Shown here: positions 53,801 through 57,224 of the stretch, one piece after another | Layout: each line of letters opens with the position of its first letter | Position numbering within the stretch: the stretch's first letter is position 1 | Assembly: GCA_024516035.1 (NCBI GenBank) | Contig: JAMCCL010000143.1 | Location: 1 to 64,000, forward strand | Direction: 5' to 3' | Length of the DNA stretch: 64,000 nt | Source: Bactericera cockerelli | Lineage: Eukaryota; Arthropoda; Insecta; Hemiptera; Triozidae | The notes under the pieces: model-generated | What the model was told of the DNA's origin: nothing | The model's input: only the letters and a program-made list of their open reading frames with translations | Databases searched by the model: none | Position numbers and translations under genes: made by a program

Positions 53801-56578
53801 GCGAATCAATGTCACTTGGCAAAACTGTTTATCTTACTAGATTATGCACTATTGCAAAAATCAGACTATAATAAAATTACTTTGTATTATATCAAAATGA
53901 AAGATTGACTATTTGAATCACTACTATTTAACTTCACTAATTTAATCAAATATCTAAATGTCACTCTATTGAAACTACTAATGAACTCGGTACTCCTCTA
54001 GTCGGAGTCTAAATTACTTGCCACACCTCTAGTCGGTGCAGCTTCTAGGAAAACTTGAACTTCCGCCCTCGTCGGCGTCTCAATTGCAACTAACTTTAGG
54101 CCTCTTTCCTAAAGTTTAAAATGTCTGTCATATGTTTACAAAATGTCTGTCATGTTTACAAAAGTTATTAATTAAATATTTCAGACTAGTAATTAAAAAC
54201 ACCTCGCGTTCGCGACAGGCATAACCCCGCTCTTTAGTTAGGACTTTATTTTATCAATGTTATATTGTTATCCATGTTGTTTATATTTTATTTTCTTGTT
54301 TATATCATTCTATTATTTTATTTTTTATAATTACTTGTTTGTACGTAGGTATGTCCTATTAATAAAGAATTAAATAATAATAACTTATAATTAGTTCTGG
54401 GCTTAATAGCTTTACTTATAAAACTTTGCCCTTGTAAGATTTTCTATTATTATTATTCAGTGTAAACAGAAAAGTGAGAAGTTGTACTAGATGTACATGA
54501 ATATCAGAACATACCTGGACAGCTGTTTCGAGCTTATTTGCTCTCATCAGCAGATAATAGTTCTGAATACACATGCCATCAACTAACCTCTCTATTTTAA
54601 TCAGTATAAACAGAAAAATGAGAAGTTGTACTAGATGTACATGAATATCAGAACTTGTTTGTACGTATGTCCTATTAATTAAGAATTAAATAATAATAAC
54701 TTATGAATACTTTTCCTCCCCTCCAGGTGAGGATAGAGGGGGAGCTGGAGATTCTGGACAAGCCGCAGTTCCAAGACCTCTACGATAGAGAGCCTCTCTA
54801 CTGTAAGATCCGTGCACACTTGTGCCACCAGGACCGTACCACAGAGTGGGAAGACGCCAAGGCTCTGCACGATGAGATGTATGACAAGTGTAAACGCTCC
54901 GGCGTGGACCTGCCCATGCCTGACCACTTGTGAGTACAGAGATAAGTACCTACATACGTGATACACTTGGTACAGAGATGTAAAAATATAATAATTCCGT
55001 GTCCGTGAGGTAGGTATTGATACCTAAATCACGGTGGTGAGAGGATTATATGGGCGCCCAAATCCAATGTCTAGGCTCCTTTCATGTCCATTGATTCTAT
55101 TTGGTTTTAACGTCCTGACTTGAGGTAGACAGGACGGGGGTTCTACCCTCCATTCGCTGGGAATCGTACCAGCTACCCACATTAACCTCACCCAGCCTAG
55201 GTAGGTCAGTCTCACATGTTCGGAGGGAACAGAATTTTCTATGCGAAAAGTCTGCTCCAACCGGGAATCAAACTCAGGATCTTTGGACTACGGACAGTAG
55301 TCACAACCGTTCCGCCACGGAGGCTGGCTATAATAATATATTACTTCCGATAAATTTGTTGTACTCGTATTTTTAACTTGCGGCGTTCATAATGTTGGTA
55401 ATTTCTTAACTATAAGTTCATATTAATGAAGATAAAATAATATTTTTTTTTTTTTGAGTAGCCAGATAGAAATTTAAAATGACGTTTTCGTCGTAGGGTG
55501 GAAATTTGTATGTACGCCTGGTATTTGTTTTTAGTTAAGCAATGTGCAATACACTCAAGATTGTGCAATACCTCTATTGGGGTTTATTTATTATTTTATA
55601 CCTAGGTATTTTAACTTTTTTTCTTTAGAAGAATTGAGGTGTATCAGAAAAAACGCCCTATTGTAGTAAATAGTACGCTAGTTTTACAGAAAACTGGTTT
55701 TTTTTATAGAACATGGCTTTCCAACAACCCACAGGTCAAAATGTGAACGGTGGCAGTTTCCCTAAGTCAGTAAAATAAATTACATTACCCTCTGTTCTCT
55801 GAATCAAATTGATCTAAACTCTAGAGGTCGACAGTCTTGATCAATTAGTTCTAGATTTCAGACAAAGTTTCAAAAAAATACCATCTACGGCTCTTTAATG
55901 GTGGATAAAATTAGGTTAAGATAATTTATTAACCGGCGGTCAAAATTAATTTATAAATAATTTTATGCCCCTTTGATGGTACATACTCGTATTATTATCT
56001 AGTAAAAAGGCCTTCCCCATTTCCGATAGAATGTTTATAATAATAATTATATCGCCTTCTGCCCGACTAGGACTATTTAAGTCCCATTATTCCAGCAGTA
56101 AGCCCAAGATATATTATTATGTGGTAAAAACCCCGAATGGGAGGATAATTTGTCATGTCCCGGCTGGGTTTCGAACCCGCGACCTCTGGAATCTTTGGAT
56201 TCACAGAGTGCCGCCTTTACCACTGAGCTACCGGGACATGTGTAATGTTTCAAAAGTACTCCCGAAGGTGCTATAACTTTGGAACGGCTTGGAATTTTGA
56301 AGTTGTTTTTTCACAAGGATAGTAAAAGGCCCATGACCAATTCGCTGGTGAAGTTAAAATCCAGATTTCCGGGTTTAACTCGGAAAGGTCTTTTAATGGG
56401 AAAAATTCAAGTCCTCGATTAACATAATTTTGTTCTCTGTTTCAGCATCGCGTACAAAATGCATCCCCGTATGATAGAATTCTACCACGCCTATTCCGAC
56501 CAGATTGGGGACCGCATGCACTACAGCAGACCCAGTCTGACCGCAAGTAAATGGAAGAGAGATCGACTGTACGCCTGA
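26697..56578 (+). CDS. Pyridoxamine 5'-phosphate oxidase-like protein, six exons, 240 codons
   Basis: Exons at 26697-26711, 30524-30717, 38599-38698, 45197-45274, 54727-54929 and 56446-56578 join in phase with GT-AG borders into 723 nt ending in TGA. PNPO makes pyridoxal 5'-phosphate with FMN in the cytosol. Seen here: a Gly/Thr/Asn-rich N-terminus, DNPYQLFQEWF (about 45-55), STATPDGKVSSRTLLL (66-81), SRKH (97-100), NRQVRIEG (127-134) and DQIGDRM (215-221). These follow the FMN-binding split-barrel order, and length is close to known PNPOs (about 220-260). Odd: the Arg-Leu-His-Asp-Arg substrate motif reads Q-I-G-D-R, the Ser-Arg-Pro segment reads R-E-P (150-152), and the active-site Lys after LLL is Arg82. 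Cofactor contacts R77, R98-K99, Q129 and R220 appear kept. A changed substrate or a non-catalytic role is inferred. Confidence 0.8.
26787..26819. repeat. 15-bp hairpin just after PNPO exon 1
   Basis: AAAGAAATTCTATAC, ATA, and the exact complement; 76 bp into the first intron. Confidence 0.95.
26848..26898. repeat. (TTG)n microsatellite
   Basis: TTG repeats at the left end of a repeat (about 26900-27045) that resembles 18840-18897. Confidence 0.9.
27248..27475 (+). mobile_element. 5S-rRNA-derived SINE (SINE3-like), best copy
   Basis: The head TGAATGCACCGGTTCTCGTA, GATCACCGAAGTTAAGCAGC and GTCCAGCGAGATGGAGACTT follows insect 5S rRNA through its internal promoter. The body has CCCAGGCTGGGTCAGGTTAA, GTGGGTAGCAGGTTTGTGAG and ACGTTAAACAAAAATTAAT. 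Copies or parts lie at 20128, 36298, 44575, 17073 and 16148. Part of the body (GGCTGGG..GTTAATGTGGGTAGC) is shared with SINE family E, so the two have exchanged body domains. Confidence 0.85.
27499..27722 (+). mobile_element. tRNA-derived SINE, family F
   Basis: TGCACTGGTAACTGGTAGTC, B box TTCGAATCCC, CCCAGTGCATGAATTTTTCC, ending ACTAAAGAGTATTATTATTA. Confidence 0.85.
27873..28340 (+). mobile_element. SINE family F split by a foreign segment
   Basis: The head (27873-27968, ending CCCAGTGCATGAATTTT) and the tail (28238-28340, ACCACATAAAAAGACTCTGA to ACTAAAAAGTGTTATCATTA) are separated by about 270 bp that carry inverted repeats. Confidence 0.75.
28037..28173. mobile_element. Possible MITE with ~20-bp terminal inverted repeats
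   Basis: TTAGGGCGAAATTAATAGAC at the left and GTCTATTAATTCCGCCCTTA at the right are inverted copies with one mismatch and one indel. The 137-bp element lies inside the split family F SINE. No second copy is in the window. Confidence 0.4.
28341..29014. other. Intron, no gene
   Basis: A short dispersed sequence GAAAAGTGAGAAGTTGTACT at 28766-28795 recurs at 54470 and 54610. Otherwise AT-rich. Confidence 0.35.
29015..29335. repeat. ~150-bp tandem duplication
   Basis: AATAATCAAGAAAAATTACA to AAAAGTTCCAGCA occurs twice (from 29016 and 29169), followed by extra copies of CTATAATAATAAAAGCTCCA. Confidence 0.75.
29668..29822 (+). mobile_element. tRNA-derived SINE, family C, 3'-truncated
   Basis: GTAGTCACCGTGGTCGAGTG, B box GGTTCGATCCCC, then GTGTTCGGGGTCCACTCATA and ATGAGTAGCTGTTTTAATGT. 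The distal half is missing. Confidence 0.85.
30060..30295. repeat. ~86-bp tandem repeat, 2.7 copies
   Basis: CTTATATCCAGGTTTCTCTT, AGAGGACATTACCTTAAAGA and TTTGACC(C/T)AGAAATGGTTCT recur three times. It is antisense-related to the TAAGAGAA family at 12127. Confidence 0.8.
30524..30717 (+). CDS. PNPO-like exon 2
   Basis: CTGTATCCTCAG precedes it. The frame reads KINGTNGTKETNGTNGHSF, DLEPSDLSKIDNPPDNPYQL, FQEWFSTAKEADLVLPQA and LILSTAT, ending in the first two bases of a Pro codon before GTAAGT. It holds the low-complexity linker and the first helix and strand of the barrel. Confidence 0.85.
30718..31225 (+). repeat. Minisatellite anchored at the exon 2 donor
   Basis: The array starts at the splice donor itself. 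GCAACT(C/A)C|GTAAGTTCAAT occurs at the exon border and again near 30819 and 30963 (GCAGCTAC and GCAACTAC before GTAAGTTCAA). Between these lie 45-55-bp subunits with GT(A/G)AGTTCATTTGTTGGCAC. The last 250 bp are cleaner copies of AATACTGTCGATAGTTGTGA. Many units keep GTAAGT or GTGAGT. Confidence 0.8.
31226..31997. other. Intron, no gene
   Basis: No coding or recognised repeat signature. Confidence 0.3.
31998..32128 (+). mobile_element. SINE family F tail
   Basis: TTCCTCGTTAATTTGAGTTT to TTCCAGTAAAAATAATTATT. The tRNA head is absent. Confidence 0.65.
32171..32372 (+). mobile_element. tRNA-derived SINE, family B
   Basis: TGTCCCGGTAGCTCAGTGGT, B box GGTTCGAAACCC, GACAAGTTATCCTCCCATTT, CTAATCGGGCAGTATAAATA and an (ATT)n end. 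Confidence 0.9.
32440..32612 (-). mobile_element. Diverged non-LTR 3' tail
   Basis: GGTGGTGATAATGCCTTTGG with CATTCTCTTCC is a diverged form of the recurrent GGGTTATTGCCTATGGCAAT tail. Confidence 0.45.
32622..32868 (-). mobile_element. tRNA-derived SINE, family C variant
   Basis: Antisense: CACAGTTTTTAGTAGGTAGC, TGCCGCCACTGGTCGTTGCC, and the B-box GAACTCGAACCTGGGTCACC next to CTAGGCCAAGGTGACTA. Confidence 0.8.
32869..33419. other. Intron, no gene
   Basis: AT-rich. It ends in a scrap of family C (TTTTTTCTGCTCTGTACTTT at 33380). Confidence 0.35.
33420..33620. repeat. Dispersed repeat J, uninterrupted copy
   Basis: GGCTGGGGGACTATAAACAG is present in three short tandem variants, then AGCATTGGCTTGGTTCTGGG and GTCTGGCTACCATCGTTCAA. 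It shows the state of the 24725 copy before the non-LTR tail inserted. Confidence 0.8.
33621..34559. other. Intron with a SINE-D head fragment
   Basis: At 33900-33970 there is an antisense family D head (GAGGTTCGAACCCGGGACCT, GGCAAGCGAGTGCTTAACCA). A 22-bp direct repeat (AAAGTCCTTGAGTTTGAAGG) is at 34127 and 34151. Confidence 0.5.
34560..34945. repeat. 45-49-bp minisatellite
   Basis: About nine copies of AACCCAAGGCATGGCCTTCA plus TTGTATTTTACCTAACCCTA. Two variants differ by a 4-bp ATAT insertion (CTATATAAACC). Confidence 0.95.
35283..35906 (+). mobile_element. Highly structured element with tRNA-like head
   Basis: The start has a tRNA-like B box (GGGTGCGAATCCC at about 35330). From 35421 to 35905 there is a series of helices: 9 bp (35421-35429 with 35450-35458), 11 bp (35462-35472 with 35491-35501), 13 bp (35506-35518 with 35653-35665), 8 bp (35534-35541 with 35548-35555), 16 bp (35669-35684 with 35733-35748), 7 bp (35753-35759 with 35829-35835) and 8 bp (35850-35857 with 35897-35905). 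Several enclose further hairpins, so three-way junctions are predicted. All are exact or nearly exact. No protein frame is found. It borders (ATT)n, which may belong to the next element. Treated as a possible structured-RNA retroposon; the family is unknown to me. Confidence 0.5.
35931..36105 (-). mobile_element. Non-LTR retrotransposon 3' tail
   Basis: (ATT)n at the left, then AAACACTTTTTTAGATATAA and at the right CTAAAGGGTGGGGTTATTAC with CAATCTCTTCCACCCAATC. Same family and orientation as 24783. Confidence 0.7.
36298..36520 (-). mobile_element. 5S-rRNA-derived SINE, antisense
   Basis: Body words CCATTCGTTCGCAGGAAACT and CAACCCACATTAACCTCAGT; head words CGTTGCTTAACTTCGATGAG and GCATTCAACGCGCCATCGAC at the right. 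Confidence 0.8.
36554..36688 (-). mobile_element. tRNA-derived SINE, family G
   Basis: TCACTTTCGTGATATCGCAA at the left, TTACCGACCTCCAGGTTACA, and CGATCAAGCTACTGAGATCG at the right. Confidence 0.85.
36905..38175. repeat. 95-100-bp satellite with TACAGGGTGGTCCATT motif
   Basis: About twelve copies: TACAGGGTGGTCCATTATAA, GAACACACTCAAATATCTCG, AAATCTTAGTAGTCATTCAA, TAGAAAATAGATCAATCCTG, TGTGACTATA. The GGTGGTCCAT motif recurs every 94-108 bp. One copy is interrupted by a SINE. Confidence 0.9.
37003..37161 (+). mobile_element. SINE family G inserted in the satellite, 15-bp target-site duplication
   Basis: ACCGACCTCAGTAGTTTGAA to TATGATAAG and an A10 run. TAGATCAATCCTGTG flanks it on both sides (36988-37002 and 37162-37176) and restores a normal satellite unit when one copy is removed. 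Confidence 0.9.
38176..38598. other. Intron, unrecognised repeat-like DNA
   Basis: GC-richer than its surroundings between 38280 and 38500, without a usable frame. It ends with the acceptor TTTTGTTTCAG of exon 3. Confidence 0.3.
38599..38698 (+). CDS. PNPO-like exon 3
   Basis: Reads DGKVSSRTLLLRRLEEDGF then VIMTDNRSRKHAQI, phase 0 at the end, donor GTAAGT. It carries the SxR and SRK segments that bind the FMN phosphate in PNPO. The Lys expected after the LLL strand is Arg. Confidence 0.9.
38683..39240 (+). repeat. 43-bp minisatellite: exon 3 tail plus donor
   Basis: CAAACATGCTCAGATA|GTAA and GTCGCCATATTTAATAGCCA followed by CCG repeats seven times from the exon end to 38970, resuming at 39168-39240 after an insertion. 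The first 16 bases are the last codons of the exon (K-H-A-Q-I) and each intact unit holds GTAAGT. Confidence 0.9.
38971..39167 (-). mobile_element. Short polyadenylated retroposed fragment (LINE 3' end)
   Basis: Antisense insertion within the 43-bp array. On the minus strand it reads ARRRWRSGESLLGYEDGIDH and WKREY, a stop, an AATAAA and a terminal A-run. This looks like the C-terminus of a non-LTR pol, but the family is not certain. Confidence 0.55.
39301..39418 (+). mobile_element. SINE family B fragment, diverged
   Basis: TCTCGGTATCTCAGTAGTCA, GTTGCGGGTTCGAGTTGGGA and GACAAGTTATCCTATCATTT. Immediately after it, 39462-39530, lies a diverged SINE-G head (CAGAAGCTCGATTGATAAGG). Confidence 0.6.
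39725..41730. repeat. Higher-order satellite, 39-bp subunit in 974-bp blocks
   Basis: Subunits TTTTGTTTCATACATCAGGA and ATTTTGGTTTACTTCAGGA alternate. The whole variant pattern from about 39735 to 40680 is repeated from about 40709 to 41655 with an offset of 974 bp. 39 is a multiple of 3, so forward frames stay open for up to 325 codons; these are not genes. Confidence 0.95.
41731..43094. other. Intron, no gene
   Basis: Includes a T20 run at 41895, a G13 run at 42258 and an A12 run at 42937. A small palindrome-rich patch at 42980-43075 repeats AGAAGTT(C/T)(C/T)TA. Nothing coding is recognised. Confidence 0.35.
43095..43373 (-). mobile_element. tRNA-derived SINE, family C (full, antisense)
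   Basis: From ATGTCACAATTTTAGTGGGT to GCTCTGCCACAGTGACTAC, with B box GGGAATCGAACCCAGG. Nearly the same as the copy at 5238. Confidence 0.9.
43374..44574. other. Intron with fragments
   Basis: G/C homopolymer tracts at 43558-43627; a sense SINE-B tail at 43736-43813 (CTAATCGGGCAGTATTTAAT). A 17-bp hairpin lies at 44177-44214 (TTTCATATCATTCATAG, TTCC, complement). No gene. Confidence 0.5.
44177..44214. repeat. 17-bp perfect hairpin
   Basis: TTTCATATCATTCATAG, TTCC loop, exact complement. Followed by further partial copies (ATTCATAGTTATTCATAGTT). Confidence 0.95.
44575..44672 (-). mobile_element. 5S-rRNA-derived SINE head, antisense
   Basis: GTCTTCACCTCGCTGGACGT, TGCTTAACTTCGGTGATCCT and TGCATTCAACGCGCCATCGA. 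Close to the 5S-like head at 27248. Confidence 0.8.
45049..45204 (+). repeat. 76-bp duplication of the acceptor side of exon 4
   Basis: TACATTTCAGTT to TTTTTTCGCCAG|AATGAGAA occurs twice. The upstream copy gives a second perfect acceptor at 45120, the real one is at 45196. The repeat includes the first eight exon bases. Confidence 0.85.
45197..45274 (+). CDS. PNPO-like exon 4
   Basis: 78 bp, phase 0 at both ends: NENKNAAIVFLWLYKSGNG and DQCVNRQ, donor GTGAGG. It corresponds to the strand NP-A-A-L-x-F-Y-W of PNPO and ends in the conserved N-R-Q that leads into V-R-I-E-G of the next exon. Confidence 0.9.
45277..45405 (+). repeat. 65-bp duplication starting three bases into the intron
   Basis: GAGGCTCTTTATTCAAATGG to GATACTGTTATAAACCTA occurs twice in tandem (45277-45341 and 45342-45405). 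Confidence 0.85.
45406..46025. other. Intron, no gene
   Basis: AT-rich. Nothing recognised. Confidence 0.3.
46026..46104 (+). mobile_element. Non-LTR tail, part 1 (split by the BEL element)
   Basis: GGGTTGGGTGGAAGATATTG then CCATAGGCATA, continuing after the BEL element at 54218 with GGCATAACCCCGCTCTTTAG. Joined across one copy of GGCATA it is a normal sense tail. Confidence 0.75.
46099..46104 (+). repeat. Target-site duplication of the BEL element, left
   Basis: GGCATA directly before the left LTR; the same six bases follow the right LTR at 54218-54223. Confidence 0.85.
46105..46690 (-). repeat. BEL 3' LTR
   Basis: 586 bp, TGT...ACA ends. Internal short repeats CTCTAGTCGG(A/T)G and CCTCGTCGGCGTCT sit in the middle. 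No difference to the other LTR was found by eye. Confidence 0.95.
46691..46699 (-). promoter_or_regulatory. Polypurine tract of the BEL element
   Basis: TTCCCCCCC on this strand, i.e. GGGGGGGAA directly before the 3' LTR in element orientation: the expected plus-strand primer. Confidence 0.75.
47124..49469 (-). CDS. BEL pol, C-terminal part: RNase H and integrase (781 codons)
   Basis: The frame starts in the region linking reverse transcriptase and RNase H. RNase H-like acidic residues are in FSDACAYS (about 110), LELLGAL (155), WSDNQCVLHW (185) and NPADMACRG (230). The integrase zinc-binding part is HNKSLHCGVSH to CDTCKRQ (418-458); the catalytic core has D489 (VGIDYFGP), D553 (LCDNAMTF) and E594 (GGAYERMVG). 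A C-terminal DUF5641-like domain (GEVVLIREG, NWPYGIIRK) follows. It overlaps the upstream ORF by 31 bases in another frame; the ATG is probably not a real start. It functions in cDNA synthesis and insertion in cytoplasmic particles and the nucleus. All core residues are present. Confidence 0.93.
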   Translation of the reverse strand: MLWDTQNDKLSLKFNFTYKKELICKRLLLSVLASFFDVLGLWTPIIMSLKLLVQSAWIQKKDWDDELESQDKSEFLRIVDSMNYVQSIPVSRYLDTSDGDDIYYELHSFSDACAYSYASVVYLKSISSSGRITSNIVFAKSRVAPMDKPTLPRLELLGALIAYRSLKFVREGLQLKIDKCLLWSDNQCVLHWITGNKVLPTFINNRVKEIKSAPFQITFKYVPTGSNPADMACRGSNALNLVSNTLWWKGPSFLSTDTVPDFDFPSMPPEEIQVAEEKGVALLTNKHKYKVTKPLPIDESKFNSFHTLVNVTCYVKKFIRSCRGDKDVKGPISYDEYSSSRLSWILYLQYESSAAQIECILSGQRDNLCKQLGLELSDNKILICKGRFIEVDSNSSGKFPIYLPRHNHLSRLIIRDIHNKSLHCGVSHTLALVREEYWMSQGRTEVRSVLSKCDTCKRQNVNPYKMPDFSILPNFRVNKNIAFEYVGIDYFGPLYVKESGVKAPVYGLIFCCLTTRAVHLELTQTLGGTDYTRILALRRFIARRGNVKHILCDNAMTFKLAENVINSLYDNLNNKKIKFNYISPLHPWQGGAYERMVGVVKQCLKKTIGKLLLTTNQLNTILIEVESIVNSRPLGYYGEEDLIITPNHFLGLKRDALNSQDGDYTEDKSQSVTFRKVVDLWKKGHSYLDMFWRHWSKQYVSCLRERKVTMFRQGKVTSVEPKLGEVVLIREGKTKRSNWPYGIIRKLYYNRHNKVGTVDVQVSNGNIITRPVSSLYPMEMD
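49439..52729 (-). CDS. BEL gag, protease and reverse transcriptase (1096 codons)
   Basis: The N-terminus is helical and contains three tandem 18-residue repeats (ERKFLLEKQAKDIEQEEN type, 121-171) likely forming a coiled coil. A DUF1759-like gag domain spans about 215-380. Three CCHC-type knuckles follow (CVFCEGNHFSDEC, CYICLSLSHPTRDC, CWHCGKIGHHYRALC; 452-514). The aspartic protease has AILDTASSHS (D610). The reverse transcriptase has KVRFVMDAS, LIADIEKAFLNI and IYMDNILCG near 1028, where the second Asp of the usual YxDD is Asn. The frame runs into a stop just after a run of five C, 31 bases inside the next ORF. One base lost in this run, or a frame change in translation, would explain the split. 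Confidence 0.93.
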   Translation of the reverse strand: MASVTVLKRNFTRSKNQLSKVESTVSEIHVIQRSAFTEGFVKASISQINYVKEILALYITRRDLLENALSENESELESLDTTASDELHDRLTQEISEVEARIADYESVKLGIDRQLEYKENERKFLLEKQAKDIEQEENKRKFLLEKQAKDIEQEENERKFLLEKQAKDIELVELEYRDRIKVEELRIQKMELELANPSVQRAQPMDSSSYSFLPKVELIKFDGSEPERYSEFWECFVQIIDSKTNIPDSLKLQYLKMQLTGKASKLLDGVKMTSANYKLAKEILHEAYGSEVIVANKLYNDIVKMTLPSNKKEDVHKFYTELEVKLKLLENLGDVVENKILASVVYNKLTTGTQYKLVEKNGENISVEIIRKQMKDELKVESVMKSLGSTEKSNTARSGEFQFKSPITPMRYEKKPYTAESLLIVDRQQHKNSGIKNSSPNTVRRNNNYKCVFCEGNHFSDECQTYSTLIERKKKLNGRCYICLSLSHPTRDCKNYTKCWHCGKIGHHYRALCPDKFSKGHGPDKHSEYRNWDLIRSKPRSNSAPRSSSVRDKKVDISTNSALTGQENVQEFSATTACAVNTVVFMQTAVLHVKGKNSNETIKVRAILDTASSHSYVSERLQKLLGLETGKVMPMNVYTFGALEPKHMKAPEVSLDMVTSDSNFELKLLVVPTIVSADNKLLCDREFIRKLNENYSLADRYLLDNPEMQFDILLGVDYYAQFFLPEKIKVKDNLYLFNTVFGYVFSGTTTESKLSEDQNIASSSLYTRTEIGLDSTDDVRKLWELQTIGIKDNCSIVDDDLALQTFESSLQYKDSRYYVDFPWKNDTRDVQSNYGLAIGRLKSLIKRHTDDGVLQVCKETLTEQLSNGILEEVPNDELDRSSCYFPYHAVIKKDSNTTKVRFVMDASARQNRSKPSLNDLLYRGPVLLENLCSLLLRFRLPKYGLIADIEKAFLNIGLNEGERDFTRILWLRDVNKPVSPDNILVLRHTRLPFGVVSSPFLLSGVIRTHLAKYPNDSVVEQLRQNIYMDNILCGVNCEKDVEEFVQKARKVFSDASLNLREWASNHPIDLNPELCNVKKVQNTPWVCSGTLRTIS
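53602..53620 (-). promoter_or_regulatory. Primer-binding site, initiator tRNA-Met type
   Basis: In element orientation TGGTAGCAGAGCGTGGTTT starts 11 nt inside the 5' LTR. It is complementary to the 3' end of an initiator tRNA-Met (acceptor AGCAGAG, CCA end). The tRNA assignment is from memory of that tRNA. Confidence 0.7.
53632..54217 (-). repeat. BEL 5' LTR
   Basis: 586 bp, same sequence as 46105-46690 as far as read. The element leader (about 870 bp, 52730-53601) lies between it and gag. Confidence 0.95.
54218..54375 (+). mobile_element. Non-LTR tail, part 2, with BEL target-site duplication
   Basis: GGCATA (54218-54223) repeats the left flank. CCCCGCTCTTTAGTTAGGAC to CCTATTAATAAAGAATTAAA completes the tail begun at 46026. 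A second near-copy of its end (GTACGTATGTCCTATTAATT) is at 54660-54700, next to exon 5. Confidence 0.8.
54455..54655. repeat. Duplicated 53-bp segment before exon 5
   Basis: GAGAAGTTGTACTAGATGTA with CATGAATATCAGAAC occurs at 54476-54512 and 54618-54653; a third related copy is at 28770. Confidence 0.75.
54727..54929 (+). CDS. PNPO-like exon 5
   Basis: Acceptor CCCTCCAG, donor GTGAGT. Reads VRIEGELEILDKPQFQDLY, DREPLYCKIRAHLCHQDRTT, EWEDAKALHDEMYDKCKRSG and VDLPMPDH. In PNPO this region holds S-R-P-x-S-x-Q-I-G and the H-Q-S cofactor contact. Here it reads R-E-P-L-Y-C-K-I-R and C-H-Q-D, so most substrate contacts are changed while the Gln (164) is kept. Confidence 0.88.
54990..55331 (-). mobile_element. 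tRNA-derived SINE, family E
   Basis: ATTCCGTGTCCGTGAGGTAG at the left, GTTCTACCCTCCATTCGCTG, and CAACCGTTCCGCCACGGAGG at the right. Flanked by ATAATAAT on both sides. Confidence 0.85.
55332..56050. other. Intron, no gene
   Basis: Nothing recognised. Confidence 0.3.
56051..56238 (-). mobile_element. tRNA-derived SINE, family B
   Basis: ATCGCCTTCTGCCCGACTAG, GGGTTTCGAACCCGCGACCT and CTTTACCACTGAGCTACCGG. Confidence 0.9.
56446..56578 (+). CDS. PNPO-like last exon (C-terminus)
   Basis: Acceptor CTCTGTTTCAG. Reads IAYKMHPRMIEFYHAYSDQI, GDRMHYSRPSLTASKWKRDR and LYA, stop TGA. The PNPO C-terminal pattern is P-x-x-M-E-F-W-x(8)-H-D-R...W-x-x-x-R-L-x-P; here Trp is Tyr210, His is Gly218 and the end is KRDRLYA. 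Confidence 0.9.
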
Positions 56579-56792
56579 TCGAAGCCCGGAGTGAGAAGAA
56601 TATTCTGAGAAAACGATTTAATCAATTTGCTTTGAAAGCAGTCTTTAATTTTACGTCTTAAATTATAATTGAATTATAAAGTATCTTTTTTTACGTATTT
56701 ATAAAAGTATCTGACAGCAAGAGATGAGAATATTTATTTAACACTCGGGGTCGTTTTAACGATAAAATGAAATGATTTTTCTAATTTTATTT

Positions 56793-56798
56793 AATAAA
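56793..56798 (+). terminator. Candidate poly(A) signal of the PNPO-like gene
   Basis: AATAAA 215 bp after the stop codon, in AT-rich 3'UTR sequence. Confidence 0.5.
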
Positions 56799-57224
56799 GC
56801 AAGCTTATTTATATTTTGTAGGGAGATTATAAAATATTTTTTCATTTCATGATTAAAGTTTTGTGATTGTTGAAGCTAAGGGGCCGCACTGTGGCCAAAA
56901 AATGAAAAAGGGCCGGTTGATATTTTTAATTAAAACTCATCGAGTGGGATATTGAATCAAAAGTCTCAATCTTCTCAAGCTTGATATGACCATCAGAATT
57001 CTATGAGAGAATCTGTGTGAGGTTTACAGTTCACAGAGCTACTAGTTGTTGCGTTCAAATTAACCAATCAGTGTTGGTTGACCGTTGAAAGGGTCTCCCT
57101 TTACTTTGCTGTATCCTTATATCTTGAGGTTTATGTAAATAAATATTGAGATTACATATTATTTCAGAACTCTTTGTAAGGATCTTTATTTTTCACAATA
57201 AAAATGGTCGTAGGCTTATTAATA

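Larger units (their letters stand above)
46105..54217 (-). mobile_element. Complete BEL/Pao LTR retrotransposon
   Basis: 8.1 kb, antisense in the intron between PNPO exons 4 and 5. It has two 586-bp LTRs without visible difference, a 6-bp target-site duplication, a primer-binding site, a polypurine tract and gag-pol. Order in the protein (protease, reverse transcriptase, RNase H, integrase) and the DUF1759/DUF1758-like N-terminal regions mark BEL/Pao. No envelope gene is present. The only break seen is a one-base frame change between the two ORFs. Identical LTRs imply a recent insertion. Confidence 0.95.

Noticed and set aside
590..56240. Many tRNA-like A and B boxes
   Set aside because: All have a SINE body, lack a complete cloverleaf with CCA-side pairing, and recur as dispersed copies; they are not tRNA genes.
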